Source of the DNA: Hymenopus coronatus
Lineage: Eukaryota > Arthropoda > Insecta > Mantodea > Hymenopodidae
Direction of reading: 5' to 3'
Assembly: GCA_030762935.1 (NCBI GenBank)
Contig: CM060900.1
Coordinates: 108,652,620 to 108,716,619, forward strand
Length of the DNA: 64,000 bases
Position numbers and translations under genes: made by a program. Under the pieces are notes generated by a model. That model had not been told where the DNA came from. It searched no databases and worked only from the letters and a program-made list of their open reading frames with translations. Below, in pieces: positions 32,770 through 43,185 of this stretch. The first letter of the stretch is position 1, and every line of letters starts with the position of its first letter.

Positions 32770-33547
32770 AAGGGAAAGGTGATTGGCTATCGTCCAAGGG
32801 GGTCCCGATACGATGCAAAATGCTTGGCTTCACAATATTCCATCATGGTGGGTATCTGTATCGTGTTGGGCTTGGATTTCAAGGGACGGTCTAGGTGTGC
32901 TGTGGCAGCTAGACGATACATTGAACGTTGTGCTGTACACGGAAATACTCGATAATATTGTGATTCTCGTGGGGATGAGATACCCTGATGGAATTGATGA
33001 ATTTATACAGGATAATCTTCCTGTCCACACATCTCGAAAGGTTTCAAATAGGTTTTCAGAGAGGCAGGATATCAGAGCGGCAGAATTTTTTTTTTGGGTA
33101 GTGTTTAACGCCCGCTTTAACTACTAATGGCACCGCAGGCGGTGACACTGATGATACATGAATGATGATGGAGCACCGGTGGAATGCGATGGCGGGGGAA
33201 ACCGGAGTACCCGGAGAAAACCCGCCCCAGCGCCGTTTTGTCCACCACAAATCTCACATGCGGTCGCTTGGGATCGAACCCCGGCCGTCTAGGTGAGAGG
33301 CAAGTGGTCTAAGCACTCGGCCACGGCGCGGCCCGAGCGGCAGAATGTGTGGGTTAAGGTAAAAAGGGAGCTGCGCTCAAATTTACCTGTAGATGGAAGA
33401 AGGACAAAGGATGGCCTCTAGGCAAAAATTCAAGAAACCTGGGACCTTGTAGCTTCTCGTCTACATTACTGCTGGCGTTTCATTTTGTCTATGCCCCGAA
33501 TATTGAGGGCAGTTATACGGGCTGAGAATTCATACACCCGATATTAA
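32770..33547 (+). pseudogene. Tc1-like transposase fragment split by a SINE
   Basis: Upstream of the SINE, one frame gives YRPRGSRYDAKC and another SCWAWISRDGLGVLWQLDD, EILDNIVILVGMRYPDG and FIQDNLPVHTSRKV. FIQDNxPxHTS is the second catalytic Asp motif of Tc1-like transposases. Downstream of the SINE (from 33347) the frame continues NVWVKVKRELRSNLP and ends MPRILRAVIRAENSYTRY-stop at 33547, the usual Tc1-like C-terminus (xxMPRRLQAVIxAxGxxTxY). The SINE sits between the second and third catalytic positions, where PDLNPIE would be. The reading frames also need shifts, so the element is dead. Confidence 0.78.
33087..33334 (-). mobile_element. SINE-A copy with perfect 12-bp target-site duplication (reverse)
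   Basis: The reverse complement has the head GGCCGCGCCGTGGCCGAGTG, then CTTAGACCACTTGCC, B-box GGGGTTCGATCCC, GTGAGATTTGTGGTGGACAA, GGGGCGGGTTTTCTCCGGGT and tail GCGGGCGTTAAACACTACCC followed by A's. GAGCGGCAGAAT occurs at 33075-33086 and again at 33335-33346, a perfect duplication. The host sequence is a Tc1-like transposase remnant. Confidence 0.95.
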
Positions 33548-33714
33548 TTGTGTTTTTGTTTTTGTTGTGTGTTTTAGTTTTAGAAGATAATAGTTTATTT
33601 GCACATTTTGTTTTAGTTATTTAACACGACTGTTAGAATAATTGTGTTTTTTGTGTGCATAGAAAAACTGATTGAAAGGATAAAATGGAAAGGAAATCAT
33701 GGTAAATGAGAAAC

Positions 33715-33840
33715 CACCCCAGACTTCGCCTACCACACAGTTAAAATCACAAGTTCAAAGTGAGCGGTCAACCGGAGTATAACCCAGAAGCTCTCAAATG
33801 TGGGCCTCGCATGTTACCGCGGAGCTATCACGCTCAATTC
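33715..33840 (-). mobile_element. SINE-H head fragment (reverse)
   Basis: The reverse complement reads GAGCGTGATAGCTCCGCGGT, then AACATGCGAGGCCCACATTT and GAGAGCTTCTGGGTTATACT. CTCCGCGGTAACATGCGAGG also occurs, nearly unchanged, at 59375-59395 and, diverged, at 39725. Box B is worn. Confidence 0.6.
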
Positions 33841-33849
33841 CATAAGTTT

Positions 33850-34880
33850 AGATCAAATCTGTTCAGATTTTATTGAAAAACTAAGCATTGCACACTTACA
33901 GGAGCTCAAGAGCTTGTTTGCCATTGAATACACTTCCAGAAGCACCTGCGTTGGTACCACATTTTCATAACCGATGTGGTATGTTTGCAACTGCCGTTCT
34001 CAATATCCGCATAGAACTTTCGTGAGCACAGTGGCGATTATTGCTTCCAATTCATCCAAGAATCTTGGTTTCTGTTACTACACTTCTTTGCACATTCCCA
34101 AAGAAAGAATTCGCAGAGCGTAAGATTTAAACTATGAGACGGTCATTCGTGTGGGCCACGGCTGCCTATCCATCGACTTACGAAATGGTCATACAAGCCC
34201 TTTGTGAACGTGATATGCAAATGTATGTACCACTTAAATAAAGTGAACTTGCACATTGTTGTCCCACTGAGCAGTTACAAGCCAGACATTATCTCGCATC
34301 GTTTGCAGATATTTTTCGCCATTCATTGCTGTGCAGAGAAAGAATGGAGCATGGATGATAATGTGATTCTGCACCACAACGTTACCTTCGTATGTCCCTG
34401 CACTTTTCAACGTAAGTGTGCGGATTTTACCACTTCCAATAAAGATAGTAATGTCTGTTTACAGAAGCGCCGATGAGAAACTCAGCTTCATCTAAACAGT
34501 TCCGGGCAGTCATCATGCCATCCCAAACAGATTTCAGTAAACTCCATCCTGCAGTCAGTCTTCAGGGAACAATTCCACCTACCTCGTCCAATAAAGATAG
34601 TAATGTCTGTTTACAGAATCGCCGATGAGAAACTCAGCTTCATCTAAACAGTTCCGGGCAGTCATCATGCCATCCCAAAAAGATTTCAGCAAACTCCATC
34701 CTGCAGTCACAGTCTTCAGGGAACAATTCCACCTACCTCGTCCAATAAAGATAGTAATGTATGTTTACGGAACCGCCGACGTGAAACTCAGCCTCATCTA
34801 AACAGGTCTGACCAATAATCATGCCATCCCAAAAAGATTTCAGCAAACTCCATCCTGCAGTGTCTTCAGGGAACAATTCC
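33850..34880 (-). pseudogene. DUF4817-type arthropod transposase remnant with internal triplication
   Basis: Read on the minus strand. The repeated block gives ARNCLDEAEFLIGASVNRHY then YLYW (family form: FSDEAxFxLxGxVNRHNxRYW, the first catalytic Asp). After it come MNGEKYLQTMRDN (family: VNGExYLxMLxxx) and RWIGSRGPHE..., LNLTLCEFFLWE (family: RWIGRGGPxxWPPRSPDLTPxDFFLWG, third catalytic position). C-terminal helices follow near 34030-33850. Stops and frameshifts are frequent. The part with the first catalytic motif is present three times as a 152-154 bp tandem repeat (34436-34880). Repeat R3 adjoins the 5' side. The family call is from motif memory. Confidence 0.68.
34436..34880. repeat. 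153-bp tandem repeat, about three units, within a transposase remnant
   Basis: CCAATAAAGATAGTAATGT begins units at 34436, 34588 and 34742, spacing 152 and 154. Each unit contains CGCCGATGAGAAACTCAGCT (CGTGAAACTCAGCC in unit 3), ATCATGCCATCCCAAA, GCAAACTCCATCCTGCAG and CTTCAGGGAACAATTCCA. Units 1 and 2 are closest; unit 3 has more substitutions. The period is not a multiple of three, so the triplication breaks the reading frame. Confidence 0.93.
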
Positions 34881-34886
34881 AGGACG

Positions 34887-35128
34887 TAATGCTTTCATTT
34901 CCTTAATGGACCGAGTTTCGAGTTTTAGGATTTTAGAACGCAGTTTCATTACTAGGCACTTCGATTTTCGCAGAATTGCTGAATGCAATTATTTTATAGT
35001 GCTCGCGCTCTCAAAGCCGTCTAAACAGATATTCTGTGACCGCTTCATTCTCGTGAATAGTCTATGACTTATAATAGCACACCTTTCTGTTGCTATTCCC
35101 TTTGACCAAATGTTTAAATTTAATCACA
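34887..35128 (-). repeat. Dispersed repeat R3, copy 2 (reverse)
   Basis: Inverted match to 26083-26327 over about 240 bp (CATTTCCTTAATGGACCGAG, GCAATTATTTTATAGTGCTC, CTCAAAGCCGTCTAAACAGA, TTGCTATTCCCTTTGACCAA). It adjoins the transposase remnant on its upstream side. Confidence 0.75.
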
Positions 35129-35349
35129 TCATTGACATTTCACATTTCGAGTAAAATCGTATTATTTTATCCCTTAATACAAAGAGCTGTACACAATTGT
35201 TCGCTTTGTGTGTAGCAAGGAAGGGAATATAACCCTCAACCATAATAAAAATAAAATGAATTTTCAGTCTAAAGCTGGCACTAATATGATTATACAGCAG
35301 TCTAATGTTTATGTATCGCAGACTTATAAGTGCAATTAGACGAAATTCA

Positions 35350-35583
35350 TTTTACTTTCTTTAGCACGCATTTTTAGAAAAATGTCAAAAACGAAAGGCC
35401 AATTAAGTACCAAATTTTGTATTTAAATTCAGTATCTGCCATGGAACACGAAAGGAAGCTTTCCAGAAACCCTCCACTCCACCCCGAACTACCATTTACA
35501 TGGAATATTTTTCGAAATTTTAGATTTTCTGAAATATAGCTCAATGAGATTGATTAAAACATCATATGTTTAAGATATTTTCA
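35350..35583 (+). repeat. Rep-A copy, array unit 1 (3'-truncated)
   Basis: TTTTACTTTCTTTAGCACGC, then jumps to TTTTTAGAAAAATGTCAAAA, and stops after AAGATATTTTCATAA. First of four forward units in a head-to-tail array. Confidence 0.85.
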
Positions 35584-36107
35584 TAAGAGAAGGTATCGTA
35601 TTCCACCCAAAACTTCGACACTGAGATTTCACCCGAAATACATGTTTTGAGACCCTTGAATAAAAAAAGCATTTTTAGTAAAATGCGGTGTGTGTATGTG
35701 TATGTGTGTGTATGTGTGTGTTGTGTATGCGTGTGGGCAACAGGCTCAAAAACGAATAGGCCATTAAATAATAAACTTTCTGTTTAAGTTCAGGATCTGC
35801 CAAGATACACGACAGAAAGATTTTCAGGAAAATCCTCCACTACCTACTACTCTTTACATGGAAAACTTCGAAAATTTCAATTTCCCGAAACTAGCTCAAC
35901 GATTTTTAATAAAATACCATATATTTAAGATATTTTCATAAAAACGAAATGTATATCTTGACTTTTTTTTGGGATAGCCTCTGAAGACTTCTTTATTCTT
36001 GATGCCTTTGTATAGCCCGTATGCTGTAAGAATACTTAGACCAAAACTTACTACACAAAAAATATAGACTTCATTAAAAGACACAATTTATTTCATATAC
36101 GTTTTTA
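35584..36107 (+). repeat. Rep-A copy, array unit 2 (both ends shortened)
   Basis: AGAGAAGGTATCGTATTCCA to TTTCATATACGTTTTTACTT. It contains a GTGTGTAT microsatellite at about 35690-35735 at the usual GT site. Confidence 0.85.
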
Positions 36108-36978
36108 CTTCTTCTGGCACGTGTGTACAGTGTACATATTAGGTAGAGAAAATATTGTATTCCACACAAAAATTTGATACCGAAATTTCATTGGAAATAC
36201 ATGTTTAGAGAACCCCTGAATAAAAGCATCTTTAGAAAAATGTCCATGTGTGTGGGTGTTTGGACAGCATAGCTCAAAAACTAAAAGATCGTTAAATACC
36301 AAACTTGGTGTATAAGTTCAGTATTTTCCAAGGATGGCACATGAAGATTTTCAAGAAAAGCCCCTAACCCAAACTACCCTTTACATGGAAAATATTGTTT
36401 TCTCAAAACTATTTTGATTAGAATACCATATATTAAAGCGATTTACATCCCAAATAGAATGTGTACCTTGAATTGTCTGGGAATAGCTTCTGAAGACCTG
36501 TTCACTCTGGATGAATCTTGCTGAATTTTGCATAGTGGTGAGCCGTAAGAAATAGAAAAAAACTTACTACATAAAAATGTAGATCTCGTTAAAACACATA
36601 ATTTATGCCATATTCACTTGCTTTTAGAGATAATCGTTTCCGAGATATTGCTTGTTATTGGTTAAATTTTAAACTACGTAGCTTTTCTCAACAAGATCAC
36701 TTTCGTTTCATCCCTCTTTTGTTTTAATGGCGATGCAAAGCAAACAGAAATTCAATTGTTCACATACCGATCAGCTTTTAAAAGAGTGGCTCTCGCTTTA
36801 GCCTAGTGTATTCCCTTATTTCCCTTTTAATTACAAGGAAGCAAATAATAACATCGATTCTGCTAATTTAATGTCGATTAGCATGACATATAGATAAATA
36901 AATGATCTTCTGTAAGGAAAGTTTGTTTGTGGGACAGCTAGAGAAAGCCATGAGAATGGAACATATCAGATTTCTTCA
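36108..36978 (+). repeat. Rep-A copy, array unit 3, near complete
   Basis: Opens in the terminal palindrome (GCACGTGTGTACAGTGTACA, then AGGTAGAGAAAATATTG) and ends CAGCTAGAGAAAGCCATGAG plus AATGGAACATATCAGAT. Confidence 0.88.
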
Positions 36979-37027
36979 GAATGGTTCTAACCGCATCATA
37001 AGCAGTTAAACCACCTTAGTGAGCTCA

Positions 37028-37757
37028 TTGATGCAATTACATTTTACTTTCTCTAGCCCCGTAGATTTCACCGGAAATATATGCTTTGGGGTCCCCTGAG
37101 TCCGAAAAAAGAATTTTTAAAAAAAGGCCCATTTTTGTGTGTATGTGTGTACCTGTCGACAGCATAGCTCAAAAACGAAAAGACCAAACTTAGTAATTAG
37201 GTTTAGTATCTTCCAAGGATGCGACACGAAGGTTTTCAAGAAAATCCCCCACCACAAGTTACCCTTTACATGGACATTTTTTCAAAAATTTTGATTTTCT
37301 TTAAAATGGCCCTAACGATTTTGATTAAAATGCCGTATATTAAAGATATTTACATCCCAAATAAAATGTATATATTGAATTTTCTGGGAATAGCCTCTGA
37401 AGACCTCTTTATTCTGGATGAATTTTGCTAAATTTTGCTTAACTGCTAAACCGTAAGATACAGATACTGCATAAAAAATGTAGATTTCGTCAAAACGCAC
37501 AATTTATGTCTTTTACATTGTTATTGCTTTCAGTTGTAAAGTACATATAGTATAGCATAATACTATAAACATTTCACTATCGGTTTAGGCTAGTGTATTC
37601 CCTTAGTTCCTTTCTACTCGCAAGAAACTAAGTAATAAGTACATTTTGCAAATGATTATCTCAATTAACATGGTGTAGAAATAAGAATAAACTTATATAA
37701 GAAGTTTGTAGAACAGCTAGAGAAAGTCGTGTGGGTGTTACACATCAGATGTTTTTG
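37028..37757 (+). repeat. Rep-A copy, array unit 4 (internal deletions)
   Basis: Starts TTTTACTTTCTCTAGCCCCG with the palindrome loop missing, and ends CAGCTAGAGAAAGTCGTGTG plus GGTGTTACACATCAGAT. The TTTTGTTTTACTC..CAAACAAACCG segment is deleted. Confidence 0.87.
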
Positions 37758-38022
37758 ACTTCTGGTAAGCATCTCACTAACGTTTAACAACATTGGCATC
37801 GTTGGACATCCGTTCTAATCTCGCATCGGTGATACTGCCCGTTTTTAGCATCTTTCGATTATAATTTTAATTACTTTGGGGAGGGGGTTGCTTCTACAAT
37901 CACATGAACACCTTCCCCAAATTTACAATCGTATCACAGACTCCCAAACATCGTATCGCGCCGCTAGTTTAGCTCTTCTCCACACTTAATCTATGTGCTA
38001 TAATTCACATGCAAGAAAGAAA
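37758..38022. other. No gene recognised
   Basis: Short spacer with a G-rich patch (GGGGAGGGGG) at about 37877-37887. It ends with the left copy of the SINE-B target duplication. Confidence 0.45.
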
Positions 38023-38312
38023 TGAGTCGCCCTAGTGGTGTAATGGTTCATATACCCAAGGTCGCGGGTTCAAGCCCAGCGGAGGACGATGGATTTTTTC
38101 GGGTGTAAAAATCCTTAGCATGGCTTTCTTCAGAAGGGAAGTAGAGTCGTTGGTCCCGTATCGCATATTTACGGCACGTAAAAGAGTCTCAGGCCTGATA
38201 GGGAGGTCTCTGAGCAAAATTAAGCGGTCTTTCACGCCCAGTAAAGAATGGGACGCTGAGAACCACAGCAGTTAAAGAGCGTCAATAAATAACACGCCAT
38301 TTCAATTCAGTT
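38023..38312 (+). mobile_element. SINE-B copy with 11-bp target-site duplication
   Basis: Head GTCGCCCTAGTGGTGTAATG, B-box CGCGGGTTCAAGCCC, body GAGGACGATGGATTTTTTCG, GGGAAGTAGAGTCGTTGGTC, tail AGAATGGGACGCTGAGAACC and GAGCGTCAATAAATAACACG. CAAGAAAGAAA is present at 38012-38022 and again at 38313-38323. This copy defines a full length of about 290 bp. Confidence 0.92.
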
Positions 38313-38323
38313 CAAGAAAGAAA

Positions 38324-39324
38324 CTATTTCCTCTAAGCACAGCTGGCCTCAAGTATGTTTTAATTTTGTGGTGTGTTTAATACTTTTAATCTGCAGATGG
38401 AGAGCTTATCCTGAAATACTGAATATTTTTAACATGTGACTTGACGTATCGTTTATCTGTCACTCAGAACACCCTTGTTTGTTTACCATGAATATGAATT
38501 ATTAAAAATAAATACTTTCAAAATTCAGATGCCTAAACTTTCATGTAAAACCTGTTTTCTACCCTTCATTTAATATATTTTCATACCTAACATTTTTCTG
38601 TTCCTGCGAAGAAGATTACACAGCAAGTTCTTCTGAATAACATTATAAATTATGAAAATATATCCTTTTCAGAATCATAACCTGTTCTGCATGCTGACAA
38701 ATATTATTTATACTTAATGTAGTGTTACATTTGCTTGCAGAGTGAACTACCAAAGATTTCTACCTGCATCATTCATTTCCGGCTAAAATGGATCATTATT
38801 AAAAGTATCCATACTATGCACGTTGAAAGAATTAACTGCGGCCTATGACAATCTTACAAAACAAACGAGCACAACGCTCGCGCGCACACAAACTGAATCC
38901 TTGGAGTAGCGCTCAAAATACGACCAACAAACAAGCTGAAAGAAGAGCAAAGTTATAGACGAATTTCAGTGTGAGGCAGTGATTGGCATACGGAGTCTGC
39001 GAACAAAACAATTGGTTTCTCTGAACTGGAGTTCAAATACACGTTCACTGTGTGTTCAGCGACGTTTTAGCTAGGGGGTGGTGTGGGCTATTTCTAAAGT
39101 TTTAACTGATGTATATAGTATTCTGAACTCATGCTGCGCATGCTTCAGACTTAGTAAATACTACTTCTCTCCCTTAAAAATAACTTTCGGCACATGCAGC
39201 TATCACACCTTCACTTGCTAATTTGGTTAACTTACTAGAGTAATCGATCACAAGTTCTCAGATGTCATCGCGGTCGATTAATAATATTCTTGAGCAGCTG
39301 ACAATGATTAATTCTATGTCCGCG

Positions 39325-39326
<2 letters not shown>
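38324..39326. other. No gene recognised
   Basis: About 1 kb without recognisable element. A short G+C-rich spot (CGCTCGCGCGCAC) lies at about 38875. Confidence 0.45.

Positions 39327-39374
<48 letters not shown>
39327..39374. repeat. (TA)n microsatellite
   Basis: About 23 TA units. Confidence 0.95.
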
Positions 39375-39375
<1 letters not shown>

Positions 39376-39719
39376 CGGCATCTCGGAAGGGCTTTCCAAA
39401 ATGGTGGCCATACTCCTAATATGGAGAACCAATGCTTTGATAATGGGTAGTTTTAACCAATCAACATCGAATGTTTAAGTGTTCTAGAATATCTGGTGTG
39501 ACGTCAAAGAGCAAGAGTTTCTCATGACAATGTGCGAATGTGCACGTAACCCAACAGAAGTTGGTGTCATCGAAAAGTCCACTAAGAGTGTCATTGGAAG
39601 ATGCTATTAAAGAGTATGTAAAAATGAAGTCCCAATTAATTCAGATTAATTAATTTCTAAAATATAAGTTAAACTCTCTCCAATGACAAACGTGACAATA
39701 TTAACTCTACATATACCGA

Positions 39720-39945
39720 CAGAGGCACTCCGCGGTAACGTGTAATACTTGCATTCGATAGGTCCAGGGCCCCATTCTCGTCTACTGTCCACTCTGACCT
39801 GGGGGTTTTCGTGTGTTTTTCCAGTCGGTAGATGAAAGCTGAGGTTTTTTCACGTTTACCACGCCCCCATCATTTCTCTTTCATTCCGTTTGCTTCTCAT
39901 GTTTTAAGTGCGCTTTGACGAGGGCGTTTCAATGTACCCGTGTCA
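39720..39945 (+). mobile_element. SINE-H copy, diverged
   Basis: GGCACTCCGCGGTAACGTGT, then CATTCGATAGGTCCAGGGCC, CCACTCTGACCTGGGGGTTT and CCAGTCGGTAGATGAAAGCT. The head agrees with 59371-59821 (CCGCGGTAACATGCGAGG, CATTCGAGAGG, CCACTCTGAGGAG). Confidence 0.55.
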
Positions 39946-39959
39946 GGAATGACGCAATT

Positions 39960-40465
39960 TTTTAAAACACAAATTATTTATTGCTCAACATAGCCCCTTT
40001 CAACACTTCTCCAAACGTTCCTGCCATGTTCACCCCTCCTAAACATGCAATTACTACTGTCTCGACGATTACCTCATTTCATATAAATTTTGTTAACGCA
40101 AGCGGTTTCTTCATGTTGGGAACAAGAAGAAGTTGCCGGGAGCCAGGTCGGAAAAATATGGAAGGTGCAGCCCCAATTCATAACGCAAATCATGCAGTTT
40201 GGCGGCGAAAACTCCGGATAAATGTGCTGGTGCTTTTTCGCGGTGATACGTACTTTCTTCGCCAAATAGGACCTGTCTCCAACTTGTCATTAGTGGCCAA
40301 TAAATTCCTATGGTATTGTCCAGTATTCGTTTTTCCTGTTTCTAAGAAATCTCTGAGTATAACATCTCATCTGAGCATCTCAAAACATCGTCGCCATCAC
40401 CGAACGATTTTTGCCTTTTTAGAAGCAGTTTCACACGAAATAACCCGTTGTATTAAGTGATGCTT
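39960..40465 (-). pseudogene. Mariner transposase remnant
   Basis: Minus-strand frames give FRDFLETGKTNTGQYHRNLL (family: xxDYLPKGxTINGxYYxxLL), then KAPAHLSGVFAAKLHDLRYE and LGLHLPYFSDLAPGNFFLFP then NMKKPL. These correspond to the second catalytic region (HDNAPAH) and the (Y)SPDLAPSDFFLFPxLKK region of mariner. The first motif has lost HDN, and the final Asp of APSD is Asn (APGN). It ends near FGEVLKGAMLSNK-stop. Stops and frameshifts are present. The 159-codon plus-strand ORF at 39981-40460 is only the antisense shadow of this remnant. A SINE-A copy begins just past its 5' side. Confidence 0.78.
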
Positions 40466-40492
40466 GGATTCCGGAGATAATTATCAATCCAG

Positions 40493-40730
40493 GTCGGCCA
40501 CGCCGTGGCCGAGTGGTTAGGCCACTTGCCTCTTACTAAGAGGACCCGGGTTCGACCCTAGGCACCGCATGTGGGATTTGTGGTGGACAAAGCGATGCAC
40601 GGGTTCTCCGGTTCTCCGATTTTCCCCGCCATCGCATTCCACCAGTGCTCCATCTTCACTGTATGTATCATCGCCATTGCCTGCGGTACCAAATGTAGTA
40701 AAAATCAAGCGTTAAACACTATATATATTG
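40493..40730 (+). mobile_element. SINE-A copy (forward)
   Basis: GCCACGCCGTGGCCGAGTGG head, B-box CCGGGTTCGACCCTAG, GTGGGATTTGTGGTGGACAA, TTTTCCCCGCCATCGCATTC, and tail AAGCGTTAAACACTATATAT. About 12 bp of the GGGGCGGGTTTTC segment is missing. No clear target duplication was found. Confidence 0.88.
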
Positions 40731-41037
40731 AAGTTCACTTAAATATCTCCAAACACATCTGCGAAATCGAAAGCGGCACCAGCTTGTTGTGTGGGTAGGT
40801 TTTGCAGTATACAGCGGTGCAGAACAGATGGCGAGGACGCTTGTTCAAATAAAAGAATACTCCCCGTGTACATTAGGGACCTCCGCGCGTCTCTATGACC
40901 TCTCGCCTGTGGTCATTTCATCCTGTATTTCCTTCATTTTATCCCTTCCTTCTGAGCGGTGATAGCACACTAGATCTAAGTAAGCTCTCAGTGCGCGATG
41001 TGACACCCTCCGTTGTAGAACTTGTACCTACATTAAC
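40731..41037. other. No gene recognised
   Basis: A 61-codon ORF at 40895-41080 has no domain and overlaps the following Rep-A copy. Confidence 0.45.
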
Positions 41038-41534
41038 TAATTTTTACTTTCTCTACGCGAACTATGTTCATAGTTTATAGAGAAAGTATTGTATTGCACC
41101 TACAAATTCGATACCCAGATTTCACCGGAAATACATATTTTGAGACCCCCTGAATAAAAAAAATTTTTTTTTAGGAAAACGTCAGTGTGTGTCTGTGGTC
41201 TGCATAGGTCTATAACGAAAAGGCCGTTAAATACGAAACTTAGTATTTAAGTTTAGTATCTCCCTAGGATGCGAGTCGAAGATTTTCATGAAAATTTCCC
41301 CATTCCAGACTACCCTTTGCATGGAAAAAATTTCGAAAATTTTGATTTTCTCAAAAATGGCTCTAAAGATTTTGATTAAAATGTCATAAAATTAAAGATG
41401 TTTACATGGCAGATAAAATGTATATGTTGAATTTCCTGGGAATAGTCTCTGAAGACTTTATTCTGAATGAGTTTAGCTGAAATTTGCATAACTAGTAAAC
41501 CGTAAAAGATAGACAAAAGCATACTTAAAAAAAT

Positions 41535-41565
<31 letters not shown>

Positions 41566-41940
41566 GATCTTGCTGTGAGATATATATATAATATTTATTT
41601 ATTTATTCATTATTTTAGAGCTGGCCGTTTCTGAGATATTCCATGTTATTGGTTTCAGTTTTAAAGCACATATTTTTCTCATACGAGATTCCGTCATTTC
41701 CCGGCCATACAAACAAACGAATTTCAATCACATAGCAACCAGCTTTTAAAGGATATGACTATCGCTTTAACCTAGTGTATTCCCTTATTTCCCTTCTACT
41801 TACAAGGAAGTACGTAGTAAGAACATTTCTGCTAATTTTATTTTGATTTTAGCATGAAATAGATATAATAAGCTTTTTAGCAATAATTTGCTACAGATAT
41901 GTAGAGAAAGTCATGTGAATAGGACACATAGGATTTTTTA
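41038..41940 (+). repeat. Rep-A copy, complete (forward)
   Basis: About 0.90 kb; the best example of both ends. 5': TTTTTACTTTCTCTACGCGA, ACTATGTTCATAG, TTTATAGAGAAAGTATTG. 3': GTAGAGAAAGTCATGTGAAT then AGGACACATAGGATTTTTT. It contains an A run at 41535-41562. Confidence 0.92.
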
Positions 41941-43180
41941 CTTATTTACTATTGCTGAAATAAAATAAAACAATATTTGATAAATAGAAGTTAATATTTC
42001 AATCTTACCTGTGCCACTAATTTAACGTTGGCGATCTGGCTACTGTAATCTCTATGTTCAACAGCTGTTAGTAATTAATTTTACTCTCGTGTATTCGCCC
42101 TTTCTATTGTTGAGCTACTCCACGTGAAAGCGACTCACATTAAAAATACTTCTTTCTTTTTTCGGATAAACCAGAGCATTACACGCGTGAGTGGTTAGAA
42201 ATATGGGTTTTGACTCATCATTCGACAGAGAAAACATAGAGTATTAAAATGAATACACAAAAATTACGGCTTAAAGCCAAATTTATACGAAATAATTTAT
42301 TTATATAAAGTTCGTAACACATAATATTTTTGTTAATATTTTACGGTGAGGAAATTCTAAATTTCTCGAGAAGTTTAGTCCAAAAGTAACTTTTAGCTTT
42401 AGAATCTGCAGTAGCTATTATTCAATCTTATGTATTTGCAGTCTTAAGAACATTATATTCTAGAGAAGTTAACTAAAATGCCAATACATACATTTAAACT
42501 TTTTTAGAAGCTTTTAAAAATATTTCAAATATTGAGGAAATTGGGATTCAAAATTTGCTTCATTACAGACTGCAATCTCTTCGTAGCGGACCGACATATA
42601 TGAAATTATGCGTATAGTATTGCACTAGAATGAAGGTAATGTTGTTAAAACGAACTGACACGTTGCATATTTATTTTATTCATTGTTATTTAAGTTTTTA
42701 TGGGCGTGTTAAACTTAACATTAATTTTAGTACATTGCGATTTCAGACAATACGAATTTGTGGTAGGATTTACTCGTAATAAAGATTATTCATTACAGCT
42801 TCAAACAGAAACAAGTATAGAGAGAGGAGGGGGAGAGAGATGTGAAACACTAGATTTTTTTCTTCACGAACGTACTATCTGACAATAAATGCATGTCGAA
42901 CATATTTTATGCATCATGCACATGCACGGTTCCCCGCATCAAGTGTTTCAGATAACTGCAGATGAACACATTGCACAGCTGAATCATGTGGTTTATTATG
43001 TCACAGGATGTACGGTGTCATTAGATGAAGTGGCCACGCTCTTATCGGCACTTGGGTCTCGGACGAGCGCCACTCGCCTGCTGAGATTGCAGTTCCTGCT
43101 ATTATGCCATTATGGCATGACCGTCTGATTCATGGCGCGTAATGATAAATGAAGGCAGTAGAGAACGCTCTTTGGCGGTT
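41941..43180. other. No gene recognised
   Basis: ORFs at 42700-42882 and 42889-43128 (both plus) show no recognisable domain. The second is close upstream of a DUF4817-type fragment and might belong to its 5' flank. Confidence 0.4.
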
Positions 43181-43185
43181 TTCAG

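Noticed and set aside
34436..34880. Tandem units resembling a CRISPR array
   Set aside because: The units are contiguous 153-bp repeats without spacers, in a eukaryotic transposon remnant.
35350..37757. Rep-A array as a classical satellite
   Set aside because: Units have different end points and lengths and the family is mostly dispersed, so a simple satellite does not fit.
39981..40460. 159-codon plus-strand ORF, the longest in the window
   Set aside because: It is antisense to a mariner remnant whose minus-strand frames give recognisable motifs (AKLHDLRYELGL, LAPGNFFLFP).
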